64,000 bases of DNA from Engraulis encrasicolus (Eukaryota; Chordata; Actinopteri; Clupeiformes; Engraulidae), in NCBI RefSeq assembly GCF_034702125.1, contig NC_085875.1:48597254-48661253 (forward strand), written 5' to 3'. Each line of letters opens with the position of its first letter. Within the stretch, counting starts at the first letter, position 1. Both the position numbers and the translations under genes were made by a program. Under the pieces are notes generated by a model, which did no database searches, was not told the origin of the DNA, and saw only the letters and a list, made by a program, of their open reading frames with translations. Of the stretch, positions 48,151-64,000 are shown piece by piece.

Positions 48151-51100
48151 ACTGACATTGTCCCATTAGGAACACATGTAATGTAAAATGTAATTGAAAT
48201 GGCAATTGACCTTCTCCTACAAAGTTGATCTACTACGTATGACGGTGCCCATCCACTAGTCAGTTTGACGCAAGCCGTACCAACGCATTCAATTCATTTT
48301 CAATGAAATGCGGCATATCGTCGTTACCGGACTCGCAATGCATTTTGGGATTCCGGCACGGCGAGCGTGGCTCCGGTGGCACGTCAAAAAGTTGAGCCCT
48401 CCTGAAAGTTATGCAAATTAGCAGCGGCTGACGGACTGCGTTACCCAATGACTGTTGATTACATGAAGATGTCCCATGATACCTGTGGTCATCACGAAGG
48501 TGCATTTCCCTCGGTAAAAGTAGATTTTTGACATCTATCGAACTTTTGGATGTACAAAATATAGACTACAAGCATGTATGTTGCATGTCCTTATGATGCC
48601 TGGGTTCAAATGATTATGTTCGATTTCGACCATAAGCATAACAACACGAGGCCAAGCTGTGTGTGAAAAAAACACATGTGCCGAGTTCGGTAAGAGCATT
48701 TTGAACTGTAATTTAGGGGCAGTTGGTTTGCTATATCGATAAAACGGCTAGAAATGTAGATTGATATACCGGTACTTCCTGTATATAACTCCCGGGCCAC
48801 GCGAGCTGTAGTAGCAGTGCGTCGACACTGGGACATCCAGTACGTCGAGCTGCGATAACGTAACGCTATAATGGATCTCTAGCCTTACTGTTACAGTTCA
48901 TGGAGGACAGAAAAATGTCTTTGAAGAGACTTCATCACCCTGTAATAACGTGATAAACCACTGGAACTATGTTTGTGTTGTTTGAGGTTTAAAAAAACTA
49001 TCAAGTGTAGTTTTAAGAGCATATGTAAAGAAGGCATGAAAAGAGTTCTGTTCACCATACTAGCACACCAGAAGCTCACCCTCTGCCCATGATATGCCAA
49101 AATTGAAGCAGTCTGACAGGAAGCAGCATGGATTGTTAAATTACAGTCATGGCCGGATTATCCATGAGGGCCAGGAGCAAGGTGACCAGGGGCAACCATT
49201 TACAATCAGTAAATGGCACCGACACAAACTTTTAAAAAAAACAAATATTGTTCACTAAGGGGGAACCTGTGCGGTAGGCCTATACTGCCCATTAGATTGA
49301 TATGATCCTAGTAAATATCAGAACAGTGTGCTATGATGACTGCTTTGAACCTGAGTGCTACTATAGAGCGGAATTTAAACAAAATAAATCACACTGAAAC
49401 ATCTTAAACATTATAAGTTTGTTATTCAGTAGTAAATGATATAATCCATTACTGAACAATATCATTACAACAATAATTGCTTTTCCCTTTCATAACTTTC
49501 CATATTACTCACAACACAACTGCACCTTCAAAGAAAACAAAAACAAACAAAAAACTGTTGGGTGCCTCTTAAAGTATGACACCAGTTGAATACTCCATGT
49601 GTGTTTTGCAACAGTGGTATTGTGTGTATGTGCTACATCAAGGCAACTGTGTGAGGGGGCGAAGGTTTTTTTTTGCTTGTGATCTTCAGGGCGTATAGGC
49701 AGTATAAAAACGTGGTGCAAGTGGTAAAAGCAATTATTTTCAACAACTTTCAGTCCAGACTGAGCAGGCAGGTAATGGGTATGCTGTGAAATGTCTTTGG
49801 ACTGCTCAAAATCCCACTTTAAACTTTTTGCGTCATTCATATCTTGTCTCTTACATTTCATAATTTGGTCAAAAGTTTTTGTAAAAGTACCACTTAGTCT
49901 ACATTCAGTCAGTGCATTTTTTGTACCACATCCTCTTGTCGATAAACACACAAAACACTCTCCATTGCCCTCAAAAAACATTAACGTCAGCCATTTTAGA
50001 AAAGATACAACTGTCTGGCCTTCCTTATTAAAATTGGATATATATACACACTTAAAGAGTATATTGTGGGTGTTCGCAGAGGTTAATCTTTGCATAGCCA
50101 AAGTTGCATGTTTTCTTCTTCAGAGTTATAGAGGGTATATAGGCCTATGCCATATGGTGATTACATACATTGTTGAACAATACATTTAGGCTAGTACAAC
50201 TATATTACCCATTTACAACACATTGTAAAATACACACGATACATTTACGGAACATAGTTGTTACATCACTGGCTTTCCCAATGTAATCACATCCAAAAAC
50301 ATTTTTTTTTACCCATTAAGGTATTACATTTCCTGGGAAAAAAACAAACATTTTACATCCATTTCTTCAACCGAAGCTGATGTATTAAACCGGTCTTTCT
50401 TTGCTTATATTCTTCTTGCACCATGAAAACATTGCTTTGCATCATTGCTAAGACGGCAGGTACTGTACATACTGTTTGCAAAGTCAAGCATTCCCAGGGT
50501 CTACATAGAATATAACAGATTGTAATCAACCTGGGAAAGTTGCTTACGGTTTAAAGTTTTAGAAAAATCACAGGCAACAATCACGTACAGATATGTTTAA
50601 GTGCAAAATTCTAGTGATCTCCCCCTCCTCTCTCACAGGCCATTACAAGAAAGCCCAGAGTGGACAAAAAATCGAGGAGTTCTTTGCATCCATGAGAATT
50701 AAATATCGACGTAGTGTTTTAGTTTTCCAGTCAAAATCTATACATTAAGTGTGATTGTTTCAGCGATATTTTAGTTCAATTTTTTTTTACTTTTATTACT
50801 TTCATGTGATGACAGTGACTGTGCTGTGCTCACATTATTGCTATGACAGTGAGAATAAAAGATGACATAATAACTCCACTTTGCACAAATCACACTCCTT
50901 TCTCACTACTTCTGTAGTCATTGTGACACCCCATGCATCTTTCGTCACTGTAGGCCTACCTATTTCCCACACACTAGTTCTAGTTGTGTCCAAAATTTTC
51001 ACTCCACAGCACACTACATGGGTAGTGTAAATGGTGCTGCTCTGAAACCTACAGTGAATAAATACTATACAGCAAATCAGTAAACATTTCAGATTAGCCG

Positions 51101-51726
51101 ACTGTGTTCTTTGGGAAGACACTGTGCAGTCACCACCACAGAGAGATTTGGGATACATGGACCCCTGAGCACCAGGAGGTTGAGACGACAACTCTGTGAT
51201 GTGGAGGTGAATTGTTGATGTTTGCTTTTTTTTTGCTTTGTTTTTTTTAAACCATGTACGTAGGTGTCCAGGGGTGTGTTTCTCAACAACATCGTTACTA
51301 ACCACGTCAGGAACTTAGACTTGGTTGCAATGCAATTTCCCAAAGTCAACCTAGTAACTTGCCAACTGGTTAGCAGGGATATTTGAGAAATAGGGTTCAG
51401 GGCAGAACATCTTAGATTCAGAAAGTGAAAGCTTCGACAAACACAGTATCTGCTTAAGCCTATTCACTGAATCAGCTGTTCTAACTGCTAATTGACTTAC
51501 GGTAGTTTAGTAGGCTGGTACATCCACCTCTGGTCGTCATTATGGGGTTGAGTTCTACAGCCAGAGCTGACTGCCCCGATGAACTGTCTCCCCAGTGCAG
51601 AGATAGATTGAAAAGAGCTTAAAGTACAGCACATGGGGAAATACAGATCATCTTCTTCAAGGCTGCTACCTTTGCCATTCAAGGAATTCTCCTTTCACAA
51701 ACTGCTTTATCCACCTCTGACAACCA

Positions 51727-51898
51727 CACTGTAAAACACTGCAGCCAGTTAAACGTAAAAATGTCAGTTGTCCTGCTGCCTTAAGTTTGTAAGTTAACTC
51801 AACTTGTGTTTGAGCCTTGAGTTGAGTTGAGTTACAAACTTAAGGTAGCAGGGCAACTTAACTTTTCACGTTTAAATTGCTTTCAATGTTTTACAGTG
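51727..51898. mobile_element. Hairpin MITE family A, copy 4
   Basis: CACTGTAAAACACTGCAGCC start and CAATGTTTTACAGTG end, the best preserved termini of the family. Arms CTGCTGCCTTAAGTTTGTAA / TTACAAACTTAAGGTAGCAG. Confidence 0.8.
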
Positions 51899-52715
51899 CA
51901 AACACGTCTCATGCTACCTCGTGCACAAGCTGTTGTGGTTTCTGGACCAGGGAAGTACTGCACATCAGCGAAGGGAATTATACTAAACCGTAGCTCCTCT
52001 TTCTGCACTATTGACTCTGGCTGGCCTTGGACAGCCACAGCGAGAGAGCCATCTACACAGGAGCTGTGGTAGTTCAGTGTATCTGTCCTGGAGCCTCTTA
52101 CAGCAGATGGGCCCGCGAATGGGCCCACTCTCCTTTGAAAATACTCAACTACATCATGACAACATTGCTCTGACATTAGTGAGAGTCTTAAGTAACAGAT
52201 TAAGACTTGGTCATTACAATTAATTCATTAATTAATTGGTTAATTTTACTTTCTCAAGCTCACTATTTCAATGCCACCTCGGCTGGGATGGGCGGGATTT
52301 TAGGTTGTGCGTATATTCATGAACGGCGTTACGTGTTTCATGTGCGTTACGCCCTTTTTTGGGGGTAAACATAAGGGGGAAAGCCAATGCAAGTCAATTG
52401 GTGTTGGGAAAGAATAAACGAAAGACAAGGACCTGTAGACTAGCATTGTTCACGCTCAACATGCCGAAAACGTGTTGTGTTGCCAGCTGTTCAAATAATA
52501 TAGCCAAACAGCCTTGGCTGAACCATGGACTGTGATCATTGAGAATGAGAAATGTGTTCATTCAATGAGAAATTCGGTTTGATTTCCCCCATAAAGGGGC
52601 GTAACACACATTTACGAGCAAAGTACCCGGATGGCCGTTCATATGCGTATTCATGCACGAGATCTGAGAATCGTGCACAACAGCTGAGGTCGGTGCGGCG
52701 TGCATGAGGGTGTTT

Positions 52716-52721
52716 TTTATT
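52716..52721 (-). promoter_or_regulatory. Candidate polyadenylation signal of TMEM151B
   Basis: TTTATT on the plus strand reads AATAAA on the minus strand, about 780 nt past the TMEM151B stop. The true 3' end may lie further down. Confidence 0.3.
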
Positions 52722-53502
52722 TTCAATAACTGGACTACCAGAAAATTGTTATATTAACGGTTATACTGCAAACTGTTACAATAACGGTGTAGTTGATAAG
52801 GAGCTCTTGTGATGGCTGGAGTAGCTCTGGCTGTAGTGCACAATGTCCATGGGGAACTAGAGAGTAGAGCTCAACATTTTAGACTTTAACCCCTCCGCCC
52901 AGAGCCAGTTATAACCTTGTTACTTGTAATCGGTTACTTAAGACTCTCTGCATTGTCATGGCAAATACTGTTATGATGTTGCGGAGTGTTTTCAGCAAAG
53001 AGTGAATGGGCCCGTCAAAGGGCCCATGTAGTAGAAGGCTGCAAGAGGCTACAATATACGTATATTACTGTATGTCCTCCCCTGGTCCCAACAGTCCAAT
53101 GTCCCCCCTGACCCCCTAACTCCCCCGACCATCGACCGCTTCTCAGAGAGACGAATCCACACAGGAGCTGTTGTGATGAAAGGAGCAGCTCTCGCTGTAG
53201 TGAGACCATCAGCATGGGGAAATAGAGCTCATCATTTTGGACCTCCTCAAGTCTCTAGTGTATATCCATCGCTGGTCACAACAGCCCGATGTCCCCTGGA
53301 GCCCCTAACTCTCCCCGCACCACTGACCGCTGCTCAGAGTGACGTCTCCACGCAGGAGCTGCTGCGCTGGAAAGTGTTGTGGCTGGAGTGAACGACCAGC
53401 ATGGGGAAGTGTAGCTCGTCATTTTGGACTTTCTCAAGTCAGAACCGTACATACTTCCCTAAAGGCAACAGCCCAGTGTCCCCCTGAGCCCATCAGAACT
53501 GC

Positions 53503-58479
<4,977 letters not shown>

Positions 58480-59643
58480 GGTCGCGCGTGCGATGCGGGT
58501 GCTATAATGACACGCGGATCACTTCACAGACAAACGCCGCTTGTCGTCCTCGCGCATAACATTGGCCCGTTACGAGAGATCACCCAGCTATCCAGGCAAT
58601 TTGTGCCATTCATTTAGGATTTCATCGGAATGTCCACAGACGGTACAGGCGTAAACATAACAGTCAACCAATGACAGAAACCAGAGGGATGGGTGGAACT
58701 GCCATCCTCCCGTAGGCTGCTACAAAGAACATCCCCAGGACTGGGAGACGCGATGGGAATGGCAGGTGCATAGACTGTATCAAATCGAAAATGGTTTGCA
58801 ATTAATAAGCATATTACCAGAACGTACTGAGGCACGACAAGCATTTGTAAGGCATGCAGATTTGAGCCTGCATTTCAGTACCGCCGATGTGAAATCAAAT
58901 GGAGACTCCATGTCCCCAATGAGTAAAATCATTCTAGAGTTGTTCTTGACGCCATCTAGGTGATCTTCAACGGTAGGCTACGTGCCGGACTGCGAAGAGA
59001 TGTAATTCGCAAATATTAGCATGAATTACCTATTTAGTGTCTATCAAATGTTGTTGGGCGACATCCTTAAATGTAAAGCCGACTGTACTTCCTCTGTCGT
59101 CCGCCTGTTCGGGGAGGGAACGTGACCTTGGTGGAGCATCTTATAGTAGCCAACAAGCTGTCCACCGACGGCAGATGTCGTCAATTTAATAATTACACCG
59201 AGGGAAGATTTAATCTACAGACTAAACTGATTGTACTATTACAACACTTAATATTAGGCCTAAACACTAACTTAATTTGTGTAGACACAGAATTCAACTC
59301 AATTTGGGAAATGGGCTTAGCCTACTTATATTATTTTAATGAATTCATTAGAAGCCAAATCCATTGTAAGCAGGCCTACATACAAACAGTGTGTGCGGTT
59401 TTTTAAATTATTATTTATCAATGCAACACGTAGGCCTACAAACTTAACTCATGGTATCAGATAACTGCTTCAACAGACAGCACCTGCAGCAGTGGCTGAC
59501 AAAAATGAAAAGCAGCTTTGGATGCTGATGCTGTCCAGTGGCACATGTATGAAGCTCCCTTTCCTTTTATGTCTCATAATCAGAAAAGAAAACAGAAACC
59601 AATAAAAAAAACACTGGTGCACACATGTAGACACTACACCACA

Positions 59644-59647
<4 letters not shown>

Positions 59648-59740
<93 letters not shown>
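59648..59740. repeat. (CA)n microsatellite
   Basis: Uninterrupted run of about 93 bp upstream of TMEM151B. Confidence 0.95.
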
Positions 59741-59742
<2 letters not shown>

Positions 59743-60706
59743 GTTTTCTTTATTGAGCAGTTGAAGGGATTTGTTCCCTAAATAATGACAGAAATAAATA
59801 AACATTAAACAGTCTACAAAAGACTTGATATTTAATGTTAGGCCTATCTAGATAACATGATGTTTGTTTTAAATGTAACAAGAGTGAATTGTTTTGTAGT
59901 AAAGCAGAAAAGGCCTTCAGTGTAATATGATCCCATGTGGGAATCAGTTACATTGAATTCAATTCAGATGCATTTATAATACTGAGCTATAACAAAGCAG
60001 TTGTTCTAATAGAATAAGAACAAGATATCAAAATGTTGGATTGAAGCCTGTTGTCTTGTAGACTACAAAGTGCAATCAATTCACGTTGAATAAATGTGAT
60101 GTGATATGTGATTTGATACCTGTCTTGTTTGGAATGACTCACTACATCACAGTGTCTGGTATCACTAGGAAGGTCCTGTAGACCAGTGCAAGTCACATGA
60201 TGAGCTGGGACAACCAAATACTATACTACCTGATGCATTCACTTTTTTCCACTCGTTGGGGTGTCTGCACCTAATCAATACTTAAAAACCTCCAAAAACT
60301 AATGCTAGCTGAAGCTACATTCACTTTTTGTCCCATACAATAAGATCCTAGTATATACTGTATATGAATTGCAAAGGTATCTTAAACCAGGTGAATTTTT
60401 TAAAAATTGAAAAAAGAAAGAACAGCTTGATTGATCATATTCAGAAGACATAGCCTAATTCTGGTAAGGAATAAAACCAAACAAAGAGTATTTCAGGTGT
60501 GCAGATGTCTATGAGAGACAGAGAGAGAGAACAACTCTTACTCTCCGTCTCCCTCTAGAGGTATACTCATGCGTGGCTACAGCAAGGTTTTTGATGACAA
60601 CACCTTAGACAGGGCACCTACACCCACTAAAGCCAATAAAATGGAATGTCTGCAAACTGCATTTGTCCGCCCGGAGGAAATCACGCCAGGTTTTGCAATG
60701 ACCCTG

Positions 60707-60852
60707 GCTGTTTCCCAAAGGCCAGTGTTCTAGCCTTGCTAGGATGTGAAACGCCCAGTGATTGGATACTCTGTAGTGAACTCTTCGAAGTGTCCAATCA
60801 CTGGTCGTTTCACGTCCTAGCAAGGCTAGAACACTGGACTTTGGGAAACAGC
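60707..60852. mobile_element. Palindromic MITE
   Basis: GCTGTTTCCCAAAGGCCAGT... at the left and ...ACTTTGGGAAACAGC at the right; inner arms GTTCTAGCCTTGCTAGGA / TCCTAGCAAGGCTAGAAC and CAGTGATTGGA / TCCAATCACTG. It forms a nearly full-length hairpin. Confidence 0.8.
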
Positions 60853-60968
60853 CCCTGTCTGTCTGTCTATCTGTCTGTTTATCTGTTTGTCTGTCTGTCT
60901 GCCTGCCTGCCTGCCTGTGTGTCCACAGTCGCACCCTGCAGGTGGCGCTAAGAACACAACATCACAAG

Positions 60969-61252
60969 CAGGGCCAGATTAATGCACAGGCTATGGCTGC
61001 AGCCTAGGGGCCTGAACCAGCCAGGGGGGCCCTGATTGGCCAAAAGTGAAAAATTGTAGAATTGTGACAAGATGCAATATTGAAAAACATATTTGTTGTG
61101 TGACAGACAGTACAGTTAGTAGACATGTTATCCCCAATTCCTAGCTCATAATTATAGCCCTGTCTATGTAAATTTGTCATAAAATTTGCCCTCTGGGGGG
61201 CCACACAGCAACCTGTAGCCTAGGGGCCCCAGGCCATCTTAATCTGGCCGTG
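60969..61252. mobile_element. hAT-type element (CAGGGCCAGATTAA end)
   Basis: CAGGGCCAGATTAA and TTAATCTGGCCGTG ends, with flanks ATCACAAG and ATCACAAT (7 of 8). Related to 7801-8110, whose ends read CAGGGCTGGATTAA. Confidence 0.75.
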
Positions 61253-63235
61253 ATCACAATCATCTAGCATTAAGTACATTCGACATGCCATCAACGCAGA
61301 CATGCACATGCAGACAGCAATGTATCCTGGATGAAAATGCTGCATGACGGTTAGATTTCCCGTCAAACTTCGAAATTTCGTCGACGTTGCGTTGACAAGG
61401 TGACATGTCACATGGTGTAAAACTATCGCGGGATGAATGCGGCTGCAGTCAGATCTTGCAACCTCTGCAGTTGCTTATCCCCTTCAACGCTAGTCGGCGG
61501 ACTGCCTCCGAGGTCACGCGCCCATGAACTGGTTGGTCAACAACTCACTCACGTGTGTATATGGGTCTTGTCTCACACCTCTACACAAGTTTGCGCAGGT
61601 CCCCACTTCAGCTCCTCCTCATTGCCTGTCCCCCCACTCCTCACACGTGGTGTGTTAGTAGAGCAAACTGGTGCGAGCTCATCGTCTCGTTCATATTTGT
61701 GGCCGACTTTAGATGCGCTGTATTTAATAACACCCACATCGTGACAACAAGTTCTCGCTCACGTGCCTTTTGCAACATCGACGCTCGCAACTAAGTCGTA
61801 CGGGGCTAGTGTCCAGGGGGCCAGGTTGCCGTTTCTGATTTCCCCTGTTTACTCAGAGAATGTGTTTCCCAGAATGCACTTTTCAACATACCAAGCCTTC
61901 AACAGTAGAAAATAGGCTTGAAAAACACCTTCACTGGGGCAAACATATGGACATACGTACCAATTGTTTTACAGCATTATGCAAACAAATATTTTACAGC
62001 ACTTGGTACTTGAAATATGAAATAAATATGCAATACAAATGAAAGAAGCAATGTCTCAGTGCCTCAGTATAATGGTTTATTTTATTTTTTTAAAAGACTG
62101 AAAAATGCTCAAACCTGCATGGAGGCACTAAATCCTGCCCATTTTGAACTAAATTCTATTGATCATATGGCCATGAATTTGCAGAAAAACCCACCGAAAT
62201 GCCCCTTTTACATATTTTTACCCGTGGATGGCCATCCTAAGCAGCCCAATTGGGCTAGAAACCGCCCAAACTGGCAGAAAACACAAAACAGAGTCCAGAA
62301 AACAGCCAACACTCATAGAACCCTTATCTAATACTGTATATATTTATATACAGTGTTGACAATAAAAATGAAAATAAAATAATGACAAACACAGATGCAG
62401 ACATGCATTAGGCTACTCTCACATCATGAAAATACAATACAATGAAATCAATAATGAATAAAAAGCATGTTCATCAGAATTGATCATAGCCGAAACAAAC
62501 AAGATGAGTTGTATCTGTATTTGCATTGTGATGTGTCTGTATCTTTGTTTGCATTGCTTTTGGAGAAGCTTTATTGCAAAATCATGAATAATAAGATCGA
62601 CACCATATGGCCTTCCTCTTCGATCCAAATGAAGTGCATTCAGGCATGCAGAGTGAGGTAGAGCCACTGAAATGGAGAAAGAACATCTTTAGAGAGAACA
62701 GCCTCCCACGGACATTGAGAATGCTTACACTCACATTAATGACCAGTTTATGATTGGGTTTTTGACATGTGCAAGGATGCATCACAGCACAGGCCTAACG
62801 GTAGGCCAACAGGCCAGACCATTCATTTTGAATTACTTCATAATCCACAAATGGTCTGATTACGCTTCTCTGGGGAGGTTTTTCAGACGACTGGTATTAC
62901 CGGCCAATAACCGAACACACTTTGGAGCATGATAACATACATCATGAACGTCAACGGTAAGCGATTGGTCAGAGCTCATTTCAAACCAGAGCAGAGCTCA
63001 CTTCTCCCGCCCCAGTGCTCCAGGGCACCGAGGATCCAGACCTAAATGAATTACAAATTAATTAATATGGTAAAACCAGAGTAGCCTGACGGGCCCAGGG
63101 GCCCAAGAGTCAAGGGGGCCCTGACGCCCAAGCCTCTATATCTCCATTCTCGTATTGCGCTAAAATCACACTTTTAACAACTGTATTTTCACATTTTCCC
63201 CTTCCAAATCCACAACTATAAGATCTCTAAAATCT

Positions 63236-63425
63236 GGGGACGCTGTGGCGCAGTGCGCTAAGCCCCCCACATTTGGGCTTGCATGCCCACGGGGACCCCG
63301 GTTCGAGTCCGGCCGGGGTCATTTCCCGATCCTCCCCCGTCTCTCTGTCCCACTCGCTTCCTGTCTCCATCTCATACTATCCTATCAAATAAAGGCATAA
63401 AAGCCCCTAAAAAATAAATATATAT
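63236..63425 (+). mobile_element. tRNA-derived SINE, plus strand
   Basis: GGGGACGCTGTGGCGCAGTG head with A box, B box GGTTCGAGTCC at 63300-63310, a C/T-rich body, and an ATAAAGGCATAAAAGCCCCT tail running into an A-rich end. Well-preserved polymerase III promoter boxes. Confidence 0.85.
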
Positions 63426-64000
63426 AAAAAAAAAATCTCTAAAATCTGGTCTAAATCCCTAAAACTTTTTATAACCGTGCCACACCAATGGAGGGGGCCT
63501 TAATGGTTGTCTGGCCCAGGGGCCTACCGACTCATGATCCATCCTTGGATGTGCGGCTGTTGATACAAATTCATGAGGACCATTTTCATTCTGCTTTCTG
63601 GCACTATATAGTATTTTTATGGTTGGTGTGAGTGCATGTGCTTGTGCCAAAAATGCACACTACACTATGTGTCTGTGTGTTTGTTCTGTGTTTGTGTGTG
63701 TGTGTGTGGGGTGGTGTTTGAGAGAATGCATGTGTGTGTGCTTGTGCATGTTCTTGCGCATGAAAGGATATGTGTGTGAATGTGTTTGTGTGTGTCTTAT
63801 GTGAGGTCAGGGTGTCGGGTGAGGGGTGTTATCCCATTGATGCCTGATGCTGCGTTGCGCAACATTGGCCCTGGCGCCTGGAGCTGCATTACGCAACATT
63901 CAGGCTCATGAGAACTTTATTAAAAATCTCTGTTTGTTTGAGATGAATGAACACATTCTAATGAAAGATGAGGGTCTTAGCGTTTAAATGCAACTCAGTG

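Larger units (their letters stand above)
43661..53502. other. Convergent intergenic region between calpain B and TMEM151B
   Basis: About 9.8 kb with no exon pattern or coding similarity I can recognise. It holds the short calpain B 3' UTR, family B and D repeats, a GA-rich tract (46932-46989), a SINE (47523), a family A MITE (51727) and family C repeats (52105-53050). Part of 50500-53500 may be TMEM151B 3' UTR. Confidence 0.65.
58480..64000. other. Upstream flank of TMEM151B
   Basis: About 5.5 kb with no exon I can support. The first 150 bp are GC-rich and presumably hold the 5' UTR and promoter of TMEM151B, but no clear TATA box is visible. Further on are a CA microsatellite (59648), a palindromic MITE (60707), a hAT-like element (60969) and a SINE (63236). 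Confidence 0.6.

Noticed and set aside
48478..48510. ATCACGAAGGTGCATTTCCC resembles part of U1 snRNA (ATCACGAAGGTGGTTTTCCC)
   Set aside because: Only a short internal match. The U1 5' end and Sm site are absent, so no snRNA gene or clear pseudogene can be claimed.
49505..50101. A 198-codon minus-strand open frame
   Set aside because: Low-complexity, AT-derived composition without recognisable domain or exon structure. It may overlap TMEM151B 3' UTR but is not supported as coding.
61433..61794. Two overlapping open frames upstream of TMEM151B (103 and 79 codons)
   Set aside because: No conserved motif, no splice pattern, and ordinary length for chance open frames in a less AT-rich stretch.
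63236..63330. A tRNA gene by A and B boxes
   Set aside because: The head runs into a SINE body and A-rich tail, and no complete cloverleaf with matched acceptor stem is seen.

Overview
The window is vertebrate nuclear DNA, almost certainly from a ray-finned (teleost) fish. Genes are split into many small GT-AG exons. The AT-rich non-coding DNA is full of long CA/GT microsatellites, tRNA-derived SINEs, hAT and Tc1 DNA transposons and hairpin MITEs. Nothing prokaryotic is present: no operons, CRISPR arrays or rRNA. I cannot name the species. One ambiguous base (n) occurs at 45603.

Three protein genes can be reconstructed exon by exon. (1) Positions 405-18387, plus strand: a classical calpain cysteine protease, exons 2-21, with exon 1 lying upstream of the window. 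(2) Positions 25565-43660, plus strand: a complete 21-exon calpain (690 residues), a head-to-tail tandem paralogue of the first with nearly identical exon lengths. Both carry the Cys/His/Asn triad and no frame breaks. Their N-terminal motifs look most like the CAPN13/CAPN14 branch; this is from memory, not from a tree. (3) Positions 58479-53503, minus strand: TMEM151B, a membrane protein of unknown function, complete in seven coding exons (526 residues). Calpain B and TMEM151B are convergent, with about 9.8 kb of repeat-rich DNA between them.

Layout: 1-404 intron 1 of calpain A; 405-18387 calpain A; 18388-25564 its 3' flank and the spacer (hAT elements, a 2.5-kb element with two internal tandem arrays, a retroelement relic, a SINE); 25565-43660 calpain B, whose introns hold a 1.1-kb Tc1-type foldback, a degenerate Tc1 transposon, four hAT elements and a 949-bp piggyBac-like element; 43661-53502 convergent intergenic DNA; 53503-58479 TMEM151B; 58480-64000 its upstream flank.

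The two calpains probably arose by local duplication and encode calcium-regulated proteases with diverged EF-hands. I see no functional link to TMEM151B beyond linkage. The most notable gene-structure signals are an apparent U12-type intron at the same place in both calpains, a GC-AG intron in calpain B only, a triplicated splice acceptor before exon 9 of calpain B, and a duplicated fragment of exon 12 in intron 11 of calpain A. I found no clear new multi-gene system.
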